Origin: Paenibacillus sp. FSL K6-0276
GTDB taxonomy: Bacteria; Bacillota; Bacilli; Paenibacillales; Paenibacillaceae
DNA: 64,000 bases
Assembly (NCBI RefSeq): GCF_037977235.1
Contig: NZ_CP150276.1
Location: 5,766,001-5,830,000 of the forward strand
Direction: 5' to 3'
The notes under the pieces were generated by a model, which was not told the DNA's origin, did not search any database, and was given only the letters and a program-made list of their open reading frames with translations. A program made the translations under genes and the position numbers. Numbering within the stretch: position 1 is the stretch's first letter; every line of letters starts with the position of its first letter. Positions 8,002-16,793 of this stretch are shown here, piece after piece.

Positions 8002-9813
8002 TTATCTGGATGTGCCTCTGCCGCCGCTTTTAAAGCCGCCGGAGCTGCCACGGCCACCGCGAGAAGATCCACCGCTTCCGCTGTTGCGTCCGCCTTTACC
8101 AGCGCCACCCTTAGCACCGCCGTATCCGCCTTTGCTACCTTTACCACCTTTACCGCCGCCTCTGGACGGGCCTGCACCGTAGCCGCTGCCTAAGCCGCCT
8201 CGTGGTGTGCCGCCAGCGTAAGCACCGCCGTCTGCGCCTCTGGCTACGTTCTCGCTGTAGCCAGTGCTTGGGCCGCCCTTCCGGTTCGCACCGCGCGAAC
8301 CGGCGCTAGGCGCTGCTGCGTTTCCGCTAGCTGGCGCATCGCCTCTGGAGGCGAAGGCGCCATAGCCGCCGCCTACTCTCACTACGCCGGCAGCCTTGCC
8401 GCCGTCCTTAGGTGCACCAGCGCCGTAGCTGCCGCCGCCGCGCTTGCCATCTGCCGCATCGGAACGGCTGCGGCGTCCTTGTTCAGCAGGCTTGCTCCAG
8501 CCGCCTGCTTCCTTACCGCGGCCGCGGCCACCTTGCCGCGCTCCGCCTTCGCCGCGCGGAGATCCGCCGCGGCCAGAGCCGCCGGTCTTCGGTCCGCGGC
8601 CCGTGCGCGCTGCCTCAGCGCCGCCGCTTTGGCGACCGCCGTGGCGTCCGCCGCCTTGCACAGCGATGAATTCGCCAACGCCGAATTCATCCTTATCGTA
8701 ACGGCGACGATCCAGGCGCTGCGAAATGCCGTGCTCGATCAAGTCTAGACCATCTTGCTCACGCGGAGAAGTGAACGTAATTGCAAGTCCTTTGCCTCCG
8801 GCACGGCCTGTCCGACCAATCCGGTGAATATAGCTATCCACATCAAGTGGCATATCATAGTTAAAGATATGAGTAATACCTTCGACATCCAGACCCCGAG
8901 CCGCTACATCTGTGGCTACAAGAAGCTGCAGCTTCGCATCACGGAATCTTTTCATCACACCTTCACGTTTACCTTGGGACAAATCGCCGTGCAGCTCATC
9001 ACAATCATAACCTGCTGCTTGGAGTGCTTCATTCAGCTTGGACACCCGCCGTTTGGTCCGGCAAAAAATAATAGCCAAATACGGCCGATCCCGTTCAATC
9101 AATGCTTTGAGTGCTTCTTCTTTATTACGATCTGAGCATTCCACTACTTGCTGTTTGATATTATCCAGCGGAATCGGGGAACCACTCTTAATAATGATAT
9201 CCAGCGGCTCTTTCATGTAATTAGCAGCGAGGCGTTTAATCGGATCTGGCATAGTCGCAGAGAACAGCATCGTTTGACGACGATAAGGAACAGCCGTAAT
9301 AATGGTCTCTACATCCTCCAAGAATCCCATATGCAGCATTTGGTCGGCTTCGTCCAGAACGAGCATCTTAACGCCACTAAGGTCGAGCGTCTCCCGGCGC
9401 ATATGATCCAAGAGTCTGCCCGGTGTACCGATAATAAGATGTCTTCCACCTTCCAGCTTACGCAGCTGCTTCTCCACATCTTGACCACCATAAACCGCCA
9501 ATATTTTGATGTCCGTATGACGAGCCAGCTTACGTGCCTCTTCCGTAATCTGCAGAGCCAACTCACGTGTTGGAGCCATAATCAGCGCCTGCGGATAAGC
9601 TCGCTCGGTATGGATCTTGTCCATAATTGGCAGCAAGAAGGCCAATGTCTTCCCTGTTCCTGTCTTTGCTCTGGCAATCACATCAAGTCCTTGCACCAAT
9701 GGCGGAATTGCTTCCTCTTGCACTGGTGTAGGCTTAACGATGCCTTGACCTTGAAGCAATGTGCACAGTAATTCTGAAACTCCTAATTCTTTAAATCCCG
9801 GCAAATTCTCCAC
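8002..9813 (-). CDS. DEAD-box RNA helicase with long RGG-rich C-terminal tail
   Basis: This 603-residue ATP-dependent RNA helicase has motif Q (FKELGVSELLCTLL...KPTPVQEEAIP), motif I AKTGTGKT (49-56), DEAD at 154-157, SAT at 185-187 and HRIGRTGRAGG at 330-340. The core ends near residue 385. The remaining 215 or so residues are nearly all Gly, Arg, Ser, Ala and Lys with many RGG and GYG patches, a flexible RNA-binding tail resembling CshA/DeaD-type helicases but longer than usual. This stretch (8000-8700) is distinctly GC-rich compared with its neighbours. The start may be GTG 9813 or TTG 9804, since GAGGTGGAG fits the latter. It probably acts in ribosome assembly or mRNA decay and in cold adaptation (family knowledge). 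Confidence 0.93.
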   Translation of the reverse strand: MENLPGFKELGVSELLCTLLQGQGIVKPTPVQEEAIPPLVQGLDVIARAKTGTGKTLAFLLPIMDKIHTERAYPQALIMAPTRELALQITEEARKLARHTDIKILAVYGGQDVEKQLRKLEGGRHLIIGTPGRLLDHMRRETLDLSGVKMLVLDEADQMLHMGFLEDVETIITAVPYRRQTMLFSATMPDPIKRLAANYMKEPLDIIIKSGSPIPLDNIKQQVVECSDRNKEEALKALIERDRPYLAIIFCRTKRRVSKLNEALQAAGYDCDELHGDLSQGKREGVMKRFRDAKLQLLVATDVAARGLDVEGITHIFNYDMPLDVDSYIHRIGRTGRAGGKGLAITFTSPREQDGLDLIEHGISQRLDRRRYDKDEFGVGEFIAVQGGGRHGGRQSGGAEAARTGRGPKTGGSGRGGSPRGEGGARQGGRGRGKEAGGWSKPAEQGRRSRSDAADGKRGGGSYGAGAPKDGGKAAGVVRVGGGYGAFASRGDAPASGNAAAPSAGSRGANRKGGPSTGYSENVARGADGGAYAGGTPRGGLGSGYGAGPSRGGGKGGKGSKGGYGGAKGGAGKGGRNSGSGGSSRGGRGSSGGFKSGGRGTSR

Positions 9814-9940
9814 CTCACTATTCTCTCAGTTTAATTTGATTCCATCTCTTTCTTAACTTTCGTCTTCCAAAGCCCTATTCAGGCAGCCCATATCGACTGT
9901 CCTTTTGGGGGCGTATGCTTCCGATTCAGCTATATTCAAA

Positions 9941-10089
9941 CAAAAGCGGAAGAACCCCGTCACCGGCATTCTTCCGTCCCATGTATCCCTTGACCCGTTA
10001 AAAGAGTGCGGTCAAAGTTCGGTTTCTGGGCAGCAGCGATCCACCGGACGTTTAGACGGCACTCCATTTGCGTTCCATTCCACTTTATA
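9941..10089 (-). ncRNA. Candidate structured leader or small RNA upstream of the helicase
   Basis: The 378-bp gap 9814-10191 has no convincing ORF. Reading on the minus strand, a TATAAA -10-like box (10089-10084) is followed by a domain closed by GAGTGC/GCACTC (10064-10059 with 10009-10004). An overlapping alternative stem GGTCAA/TTGACC (10015-10010 with 9995-9990) follows, then an 8-bp hairpin CGGAAGAA/TTCTTCCG ending in CTTTTGTTT (terminator-like, 9976-9941). The order resembles a leader with a terminator 130 bases before the helicase start. I could not assign it to a known RNA family; it could simply be the 3' region of the UbiB operon. Confidence 0.35.
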
Positions 10090-10191
10090 CAATAGAAGTA
10101 AAGTTAAGCTTAGAAAGTTATCCTTTATATTGTACTTGATAGAACGGCATTTGTGTGAAACTGCAGAATAATAATTATTCTACCCTGGAGG

Positions 10192-11859
10192 CTAGAACCT
10201 TCCCGATTTAAAAATCGCAAAGATCAACCATAAGAACATCAGAAGCGCCACTACGCCACCAATCTCCACTGTAGGGAAATTCCATAACACTGAAGGCTGA
10301 CCGCGCATCGCAGTGCCAATAATGAGTCCAACCATGATGATACTGAACGCAAGCATCACAATACTAAATGCTAAGCGGTTCCCAACCCGGTCCAGCTTTC
10401 GCTCCAAATGCTCTAACTCGGGTGCCACAATCTCTACCTTTAGCTTCCCCTTACTAATTAGCGCGGATAACTGCCTAGCCTGCCCAGGAAGCTCTAGAAG
10501 ACTCTCCGTTAAATCGGCTACGCCTCCAAGGAGCTTACGCTGTAATCGTGGACCACTAAATCGCTGCTTCACAAGTTCGCGTCCAAAAGGTTCTGCCATC
10601 TCTAAAATGCTGATTGTTGGATCCAAGTTGCTAATGACACCCTCAAGCGTCAGCATCGTCTTGCCCAGCATCGTTAGATCCGGGGGAAGAACTAATCGAT
10701 GCTTGCGAGCAATGCCAAACAGATCATTCAGCGCTTTGCCTATGCTCATCTTACTGAACGGAACATCATAATACTCATCGCGTAGTCGATCCATATCATT
10801 ATGCAGTGCAGCTCGATCAGTATCCTCTGGGATGACTCCGAGACGCAAGATTGCCCGGACCATAGCATCCGTATTTTTGCGCATCAGTGCGATGATAAGC
10901 GCAGACAGCTGCTCTTTCATCTCTTCGTTCAGTCGCCCCGTCATGCCAAAATCAATCAAAGCCAGCTTCCCATCATCCATCCGTATAACATTTCCTGGAT
11001 GAGGATCAGCATGAAAAAAACCATGAATGAAGATTTGTCTTAGCATCATTTCCACGAGCTTCTGAGCAATATCCTTAAGCTTAACGCCGTTACTCAGTAG
11101 CTCATCGCGACGACTCAGCGTAATCCCTACCACATATTCCATCGTCAGCACTCGTGCCGATGTATAATCCCAAAAGATATCCGGGATGTAGACTCCGTCA
11201 TAATCCATCTGTTGAGCAATTTTCTCTGCATTACGCCCTTCTTGACTGTAATCCAACTCGCCAATTAGCGATTTCGAGAATTCCTCTACCATACGGGACA
11301 ACTGATATTGCCTCGCCCAGCCTAGCTGCTTTTCTGCAAGGGCGCTTAGATCTTTGAGAATTTCCAAATCCCTGCTCATCGTACGCAAAATGCCAGGGCG
11401 CTGAACTTTAACAGCCACGACCTGTCCACTATAAAGAACAGCTCTATGCACTTGACCGATCGACGCAGCAGCAAGAGGAGTATCCTCAAAGGAACTAAAG
11501 ATTTCATCCATACGCTGATCCAGTTCATGCTCCACGATAGCGCGCACGCGCTCCACAGGGAAAGGTGGTACATTATCCTGTAGTTTTACCAACTCTTGAA
11601 TAATAGAATCAGGTAGCAGATCCGAACGGGTACTGGCGAGTTGTCCGAGCTTAATAAAGGTTGGGCCCAAATCCTCCAATACCAGCCGAATCCGCTCCCC
11701 GAGCGTAAGACTTGTGTGTGCCTCTTGCGTTACAAGACGGCGTGGAAGGGATAATACATGATAGAGGCCCAGCTCCTCCACCATATAGCCAAAACCATGG
11801 TGCATAAGCGCCATGGCAATGGACCGGTAACGTCCGGTATGTCTAATGCGTACTGCCAT
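10192..11859 (-). CDS. ABC1/UbiB-family atypical kinase
   Basis: A 555-residue UbiB/ADCK-type protein. It shows the family KxGQ segment (FIKLGQLASTRSDLLP), an alanine-rich loop (AAASIGQVHRA), the lysine-bearing VAVKVQRPG, the catalytic loop HGFFHADPHPGNV, the metal-binding LIDFGMTG, and two C-terminal transmembrane helices (about 500-550). UbiB proteins act as ATPases supporting isoprenoid quinone or lipid metabolism. Firmicutes lack ubiquinone, so a menaquinone or lipid-transport role is an inference. It starts directly after the stop codon of the phasin-like gene (TAAATG), so the two are translationally coupled. Confidence 0.9.
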   Translation of the reverse strand: MAVRIRHTGRYRSIAMALMHHGFGYMVEELGLYHVLSLPRRLVTQEAHTSLTLGERIRLVLEDLGPTFIKLGQLASTRSDLLPDSIIQELVKLQDNVPPFPVERVRAIVEHELDQRMDEIFSSFEDTPLAAASIGQVHRAVLYSGQVVAVKVQRPGILRTMSRDLEILKDLSALAEKQLGWARQYQLSRMVEEFSKSLIGELDYSQEGRNAEKIAQQMDYDGVYIPDIFWDYTSARVLTMEYVVGITLSRRDELLSNGVKLKDIAQKLVEMMLRQIFIHGFFHADPHPGNVIRMDDGKLALIDFGMTGRLNEEMKEQLSALIIALMRKNTDAMVRAILRLGVIPEDTDRAALHNDMDRLRDEYYDVPFSKMSIGKALNDLFGIARKHRLVLPPDLTMLGKTMLTLEGVISNLDPTISILEMAEPFGRELVKQRFSGPRLQRKLLGGVADLTESLLELPGQARQLSALISKGKLKVEIVAPELEHLERKLDRVGNRLAFSIVMLAFSIIMVGLIIGTAMRGQPSVLWNFPTVEIGGVVALLMFLWLIFAIFKSGRF

Positions 11860-12207
11860 TTAGTCCGTACGCGTTTCCGCCGATGTTCCTTCTAGATGGG
11901 AAATCCCTTCCAGCTCGGCCAATCGACGCTCCAATACAGCAACTCGGCTTTCCAGCTCGTCAATATCACTTTGTACAGGAACCTTCATTTCCTTCAACAC
12001 GCGTTGTACCTGTTCTTGTACTACAGACTTGAGCATACCTCGCTCTTCCTCACCGCGTTCAATCAGCCGATCAACGAGGGCCTTAGACTCCGAAGGAGCA
12101 AGCTCCCCACGTTTCACTAGTTCTTCAACAACCTTTTCTACTTTTTCCTTACTGACAATGGTGAGGCCCACTCCTAAAGAGATCGCTTTTTTAAACAAAT
12201 CACTCAT
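11860..12207 (-). CDS. Phasin-like / polyhydroxyalkanoate granule-associated-type coiled-coil protein
   Basis: A 115-residue, highly charged, helical protein with alternating Glu/Lys/Val repeats and a C-terminal heptad pattern (ELESRVAVLERRLAELEG), resembling the COG3937 phasin-like family. The N-terminus (LFKKAISLGVGLTIVSKEKVEK) is amphipathic. The start at 12207 follows GGAGGAAAG; a longer reading from 12237 has no ribosome site. No PHA synthase is present in the window, so a granule function is not supported by context. The tight coupling to a UbiB kinase suggests a partner or scaffold role (inference). Confidence 0.75.
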   Translation of the reverse strand: MSDLFKKAISLGVGLTIVSKEKVEKVVEELVKRGELAPSESKALVDRLIERGEEERGMLKSVVQEQVQRVLKEMKVPVQSDIDELESRVAVLERRLAELEGISHLEGTSAETRTD

Positions 12208-12304
12208 AGTACTTTCCTCCCAAAGATTCCGTTTCATTACAAACGGAGTTTATGATTAAAGTATACCCCACTGTGTAGATATTTCAAAAAAAACACAACA
12301 TTTC

Positions 12305-12943
12305 TTAGTTAGTGATCGGAATACGAGCAGCCCAAGTAGCCGCCTGCAGGATCAGTTTACGTAGTGCTGGATGGAGGAAGGATGGCTCATGATGACCAGG
12401 CATAAGGAATACTACTCGTCCTAAACCATAGCTGTGGCACCATGCAGCTGGCAACCATCCATCCTCTGATTCATACTGAAGCAGAATAGTCCGCTCCATG
12501 AACGGATCAAATTCGAAATGATAAGGCTCTTCATCTAGTTGGAAATCCTCAACGCCCTCAGTAATGTCATGCTCTAGCACCTTAAAGTTCATCGGCTCGT
12601 AAGCGGAATGCCCCTTAAAGCGGCCTCCGATCAGCTGAGCTAGTTCGTTTCGCTTCGTCAATGAAGCACCTGTGTGAAGAACAATCAGTCCTCCACCACC
12701 GCTCACATAGCTGAGTAGACCAGCCGTTTGCTGAGGAGATACGGTTTCGTTCCACAATTCGTTGTAGGCAATACATAAGTCGTAACTTGCCAAATGCTCA
12801 ATTCGCATCAATTTTTTATTCTCCGAACACTGAACGGTTAATAAATCATTTAAGATCTCACTAATTTGTTGGTCCACTCCTTGAAGTGGATGGAAACGGG
12901 GATGGGTATAATCACCAAGTAGTAGACATTTTCTTTTGTCCAT
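12305..12943 (-). CDS. ThuA-like protein
   Basis: A 212-residue protein of the ThuA (trehalose utilisation) class-I glutamine-amidotransferase-like fold. The segments LLSYVSGGGGLIVLHTGA, LIGGRFKGHSAYEP and the GRVVFLMPGHHEPSF end are typical. It is cytoplasmic, with GGAGGAGG upstream of the ATG. ThuA proteins take part in sugar metabolism with Gfo/Idh dehydrogenases, but none is adjacent here, so its substrate is unknown. Confidence 0.8.
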   Translation of the reverse strand: MDKRKCLLLGDYTHPRFHPLQGVDQQISEILNDLLTVQCSENKKLMRIEHLASYDLCIAYNELWNETVSPQQTAGLLSYVSGGGGLIVLHTGASLTKRNELAQLIGGRFKGHSAYEPMNFKVLEHDITEGVEDFQLDEEPYHFEFDPFMERTILLQYESEDGWLPAAWCHSYGLGRVVFLMPGHHEPSFLHPALRKLILQAATWAARIPITN

Positions 12944-13064
12944 GGGGATCCTCCTCCTTATTCATTGTTATTATTCGTCACATGTTGCCTATATTCTAAG
13001 GAAAACTGCTGCGAATGTCCATGCAGATGGCAGGTTTACTACTCTTAAGGCATCATCTTCCGGG

Positions 13065-13105
13065 CAAAAAAGCATCCCCACCCAGTGAATCCGGCGGGAA
13101 TGCTT
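13065..13105 (-). terminator. Terminator of hemD
   Basis: On the minus strand, AGCATTCCCGCC pairs with GGTGGGGATGCT and is followed by six T. Confidence 0.8.
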
Positions 13106-13149
13106 CTGCCTGGTAACGTCAATCTTGTAAGGCTGCCGCATACTATAGT

Positions 13150-13962
13150 CTAGCGGTTCGCCGCCACATATTTGCCCAGCTCTACAATCATGCTTCCCAT
13201 CCGTTCATGCTCAGGCATGATGATACGTTGTACGCCCTCTTCCTTAAGCGCCTCAGAGGTAATACGCCCTACAGAAACAGCTAGCACTTTATCCTCGAAA
13301 GACTCCAGCATCTCCTCCAGCTTGCCCTGTTCCCGAGCAAATTGAGAGAGGAAACGAAATTGTGGCGCACTCGTAAAAGCCACGGCATCAATCTTACCTT
13401 CTGTGATTTCTGTAAGCAGTTTTTCAAGCTCACCTGGTTCTGGTGGAGTATGACGATACGGCAGCACTTGGCGGGTATTCGCCCCAGCCTCCTGCAGCCA
13501 TGCGAGCATACGTGGAGCTGGATCGCCGTGCAGCTGCAAAACGACTTCCTTGCCCTGCAAATCCAGGGATTGAAGCCCACGAATCAGCCCGATCGTACTT
13601 CCATCGTCATCGCGAACCTCCGGCGTAAGCCCTCTTTTTTTCAAAGCATTCACTGTCTTATAACCCCGTGCGGCAATAATAGAACCAGAAAGTACTTCTA
13701 AGAAACGATCAGCGATATTCAGGCGTTCAGCCGTTTCGAAGAGAGCATCCAGTCCCATGCCTGTGGTAAGAATTGCCAAGTAAGGAGGATGGTTGATCCA
13801 TGAATTCAATCCTTCCTCCAATGCCTCATCATCAAGAAATACAGTACCTTGGGCAGGTCGGCATATCGCCGTACCTCCCATATTTTGGACCAGCTTGGCC
13901 ATTTCTTCCGATTTACGCGGACCCGCCAAGGCGACCGTGAACCCTTTCAATTGCTCTGCCAT
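13150..13962 (-). CDS. hemD: Uroporphyrinogen-III synthase
   Basis: A 270-residue protein of the HemD fold that cyclises hydroxymethylbilane to uroporphyrinogen III for heme, siroheme and cobalamin synthesis. Recognisable segments are FTVALAGPRKSEEMAKLV at the N-terminus, the hinge strands around LQLHGDP and the C-terminal DAVAFTSAPQFRFL plus VLAVSVGRITSEAL. It is a single gene with its own terminator and not part of a hem operon, as seen for the stand-alone copies linked to nitrite/siroheme metabolism in some bacilli. A second hemD elsewhere in the genome is possible. Confidence 0.88.
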   Translation of the reverse strand: MAEQLKGFTVALAGPRKSEEMAKLVQNMGGTAICRPAQGTVFLDDEALEEGLNSWINHPPYLAILTTGMGLDALFETAERLNIADRFLEVLSGSIIAARGYKTVNALKKRGLTPEVRDDDGSTIGLIRGLQSLDLQGKEVVLQLHGDPAPRMLAWLQEAGANTRQVLPYRHTPPEPGELEKLLTEITEGKIDAVAFTSAPQFRFLSQFAREQGKLEEMLESFEDKVLAVSVGRITSEALKEEGVQRIIMPEHERMGSMIVELGKYVAANR

Positions 13963-14083
13963 GTACTATTATCTCTCCTCTCTCCGTTGCCTAACCCAAC
14001 ATTATTGTTTATCAGTATACTTGCAAAGGACTGCAAAAGGGAAGATAAAAGCATCGTTCTCCTATCTGAAATATATATTATTG

Positions 14084-16078
14084 CTAGGAAGAGTGTATTT
14101 TAAAGCTACTCACAAGCTTCTGCAGTTCCTCCGCAAGACGGCTAAGGTCGGTAGACGAAGATGCCATCTCTTCAACAGAAGCGAGCTGCTCTTGCGCTGC
14201 CGTTGCGATGGTCTCTGTACTTACAGCCGCTTCTTCGGTGATTCCGCGAATCTCTCCAATAGCCTTCTCCATATGATCTGACTCCACCAATAAGGTCTGT
14301 ACAGCCCCGCCCATTGCCTCAATCTTCTCCGCGGCACTCTTGACCGCTCTACGAATACGTGAGAAGGAACGTCCGGAAGTATCCACGGCCTCAATCCCTT
14401 CGGTTACTCGCTGCTTTGTATCTTCCATCGTATGGGTTACCAGCGTCATTTCACTATTAATGGCGGTAATCTGCTGTGCAATCAGATGCGCTGATCTCTC
14501 TGATTCCTCTGCCAGCTTACGCACTTCGGCAGCAACAACGGCAAATCCACGGCCATGCTCTCCAGCTCTGGCGGCCTCAATAGAAGCATTAAGAGCTAAC
14601 AGATTAGTCTGACGGGCAATCCCTGTGATGACACCGACAATGCCCTCAATTTGACCGGTCCTTTCATTTAGCTTGTCGATTACACTGCCAAGCTCTCCCA
14701 CTGTTTCATGGATACCATTGATCTTATCCACCACGCTGATGACCGAATCATTTCCTTCTGAAGCAGAGAGCGAAGTCTTGTCCATCATCGCAGACACCTG
14801 CTCCATATATACGGAAATATGATCCACTTCGCTTGTCGTCGCCGCTGTACTTTCCATTCCTTTTCGCACACCGATAACCTGCCGTTCTGTCCCTGCCGCT
14901 ACTTCCTGAATCGCTATCGTCATCTGCTCAATCGTTTGGGCATTCTGCTCTGCACTGGCGGTTAACTCTTCGGCTGAAGAGGAGACATTGCTCGTCATCT
15001 CCTGTACGCCAATGATCATCTCCCGCAAGCTGAGCACCATTAATTGAAAGTTCTCGGCTAGCAGGCCAATTTCATCTTTGCGGAAAGCCCCTATGTCTTC
15101 GGACAGATCGCCTTGCGCTATCACTGCAGTTGCTTTCCGCAGCCGGAGAAGCGGCCGCAGAATAGATTGAATATTAAAATAGATAACGATCAGTGCAAGT
15201 AGAACGGAAACTACGATAACAAGCAGCGCTGTATTGCGGATTCCGCTCGTTGCCGAAGTCACTTCATCTATGCTTATCGTACCCCCGATTCTCCAGCCCG
15301 TAAGCTCATTAACCATAAACGTCATCTTTTTGTGTGTATCCTTGTTTACATAATCAAAAGAACCTTGTTCTTCCTCGAACATTTTCTTAACAAAATCATC
15401 GGATGATTCCTGCCCAATAACCTCTGTTGGATGAACAAGATATTTCTTGCTGTTATCAAGAATAATAATATATCCTTCCTTACCAACCTTAGTCGAGGTT
15501 AAGTCTCCTAATGCGGATAGGTTGAGACTCAAGGTAACCACCCCGTCTCCGCTCTTCAGAACCGTTGATATCGCAATCGCCGTTTCCTGATTTACGGTTT
15601 GAAAGGCCGGAGAGATCACAACACCTTTCCCGTGCTTCAGAGAATTAACATAGGCAGTTTCCTGCCTTGGATCGTAGCCTTCAGGCAGCTTAGCTTCCAA
15701 AGCATGGATGGATTGCCCCCTGCTTGTACTAACATAAATGTCCAGCACATCAGGATGTAGCACAGCATATTCCTTTAATCTGTCCTTCATAGAAGCTACC
15801 GTCTTCCCAGTTGCCTCACTGTTGGTCCCCTCAGCGGTGAACTCAGCGGCAAAATAAGAAACAGCATCTATTTTGGATTGAATATTCGAGTTGATGATTT
15901 CATTTACTGCCACAACACTTTCGGTAGCATTGTTCACCAGTTGATCTTCCACTTCATGGCTGGCAGATTGATAGGTTCGCCAGCCGATAATGATACTGGG
16001 CAACAGCAGAACTAGTAGGTATGTAAGAATTAACTTGGTTCGGATAGTCATTCCTGCTTTTTTGTTCATAGATGTCAT
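14084..16078 (-). CDS. Methyl-accepting chemotaxis protein (dCache-type sensor)
   Basis: This chemoreceptor of about 664 residues has an N-terminal membrane helix (about 14-34), an extracellular double-Cache-like domain (about 35-280), a second helix (about 283-304), a HAMP domain with RPLLRLRKAT and QGDLSEDIGAFRKDEIG, and a long coiled-coil signalling domain. The hairpin tip EGIVGVITGIARQTNLLALN and AAIEAARAGEHGRGFAVVA is the conserved MCP core. The start is uncertain among GTG 16081, ATG 16078 and ATG 16069; the ribosome site is weak. Its ligand is unknown. No chemotaxis operon is adjacent, so it is an orphan receptor. Confidence 0.92.
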   Translation of the reverse strand: MTSMNKKAGMTIRTKLILTYLLVLLLPSIIIGWRTYQSASHEVEDQLVNNATESVVAVNEIINSNIQSKIDAVSYFAAEFTAEGTNSEATGKTVASMKDRLKEYAVLHPDVLDIYVSTSRGQSIHALEAKLPEGYDPRQETAYVNSLKHGKGVVISPAFQTVNQETAIAISTVLKSGDGVVTLSLNLSALGDLTSTKVGKEGYIIILDNSKKYLVHPTEVIGQESSDDFVKKMFEEEQGSFDYVNKDTHKKMTFMVNELTGWRIGGTISIDEVTSATSGIRNTALLVIVVSVLLALIVIYFNIQSILRPLLRLRKATAVIAQGDLSEDIGAFRKDEIGLLAENFQLMVLSLREMIIGVQEMTSNVSSSAEELTASAEQNAQTIEQMTIAIQEVAAGTERQVIGVRKGMESTAATTSEVDHISVYMEQVSAMMDKTSLSASEGNDSVISVVDKINGIHETVGELGSVIDKLNERTGQIEGIVGVITGIARQTNLLALNASIEAARAGEHGRGFAVVAAEVRKLAEESERSAHLIAQQITAINSEMTLVTHTMEDTKQRVTEGIEAVDTSGRSFSRIRRAVKSAAEKIEAMGGAVQTLLVESDHMEKAIGEIRGITEEAAVSTETIATAAQEQLASVEEMASSSTDLSRLAEELQKLVSSFKIHSS

Positions 16079-16219
16079 CACACTCTCTCTCTTCTAGTCT
16101 TAAAGAAGGACATATTTACCAGACTTAATATATAATTATATATCCGCCTTTGGAACCGATTTTCCTCCTATCTTTCTTCATTTTTCTCATCATTCTTAAG
16201 AATTGTCATATAAACGCAA

Positions 16220-16249
16220 CAAAAAGACCGCTTCAAAGGCAGCGGTCTA
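16220..16249 (-). terminator. Terminator of the Fur-family regulator gene
   Basis: AGACCGC pairs with GCGGTCT and is followed on the minus strand by TTTTTG. It lies about 60 bases after the stop codon. Confidence 0.75.
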
Positions 16250-16306
16250 CTCAAATATGCTTATTTAATTATCATTGCCGCAGCAAAAGACTCCGGTTCT
16301 TTCATC

Positions 16307-16702
16307 CTAGTTCATACTCTTGTTCTTGCAGTTCGGGCAGACGCCTCCGAATACCACATGGGCATGACCAATGGTGTAACCTGTATCCTTGGCTACTGTG
16401 TTCATCCAGTCTCGTGGAACTTGGTTCATTACCTCGTCAACCGCACCGCAAACCTCGCAAATGATATGCTGATGATCATCCATGCGGGCATCATATCTGC
16501 TGGCAGCCTCACCAAGCTTAAGCTCACGAATCATTTGTTTATCTGAAAGATAACGTAGGGAGTTATATACAGTACCGTATGCTAAGCTATGACCTTGTTC
16601 TACTAGTCGGTTCATTACTTCCGCAGCAGTGGGATGGTCATGTGAATTAAGGACGATATCGTAAACGGCTTGACGTTGGGAAGTCAAATTTAGGCTTTTC
16701 AT
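16307..16702 (-). CDS. Fur-family metalloregulator, PerR-like
   Basis: A 131-residue Fur superfamily repressor with a winged helix (NLTSQRQAVYDIVLN...TAAEVMNRLVEQ) and the metal-binding dimer domain. YDARMDDHQHIICEVCGAVDEV carries the HxH and Asp residues used by PerR for regulatory metal and peroxide sensing. Two CxxC pairs (CEVC and CPNC) form the structural zinc site. This resembles PerR more than Fur or Zur. The start at 16702 is supported by AGAGGAT; ATG 16711 is the alternative. A glutathione-peroxidase-type gene 10 kb away could be a target, but I found no PerR box to prove this. Confidence 0.82.
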   Translation of the reverse strand: MKSLNLTSQRQAVYDIVLNSHDHPTAAEVMNRLVEQGHSLAYGTVYNSLRYLSDKQMIRELKLGEAASRYDARMDDHQHIICEVCGAVDEVMNQVPRDWMNTVAKDTGYTIGHAHVVFGGVCPNCKNKSMN

Positions 16703-16793
16703 TACTATCATCCTCTAACTTGTTTTTAGATCAAGTATAAATCGTGAATGTAAGAACGTCAATCCCACTTTTATCCACTCATTACTTTCTCAG

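Noticed and set aside
8412..8701. Long plus-strand ORFs opposite the helicase tail
   Set aside because: They arise from GC-rich RGG-coding DNA read in the wrong frame; composition is Ala/Arg-rich and there is no ribosome site.
9941..10089. T-box, 6S or SAM riboswitch identity for the structured gap
   Set aside because: I could not find the conserved sequence of any of these (for example the T-box AGGGTGG element), so no family is named.
9905..10171. An 88-codon plus-strand ORF in the gap upstream of the helicase
   Set aside because: No ribosome site and no recognisable protein sequence; it overlaps the structured hairpins.
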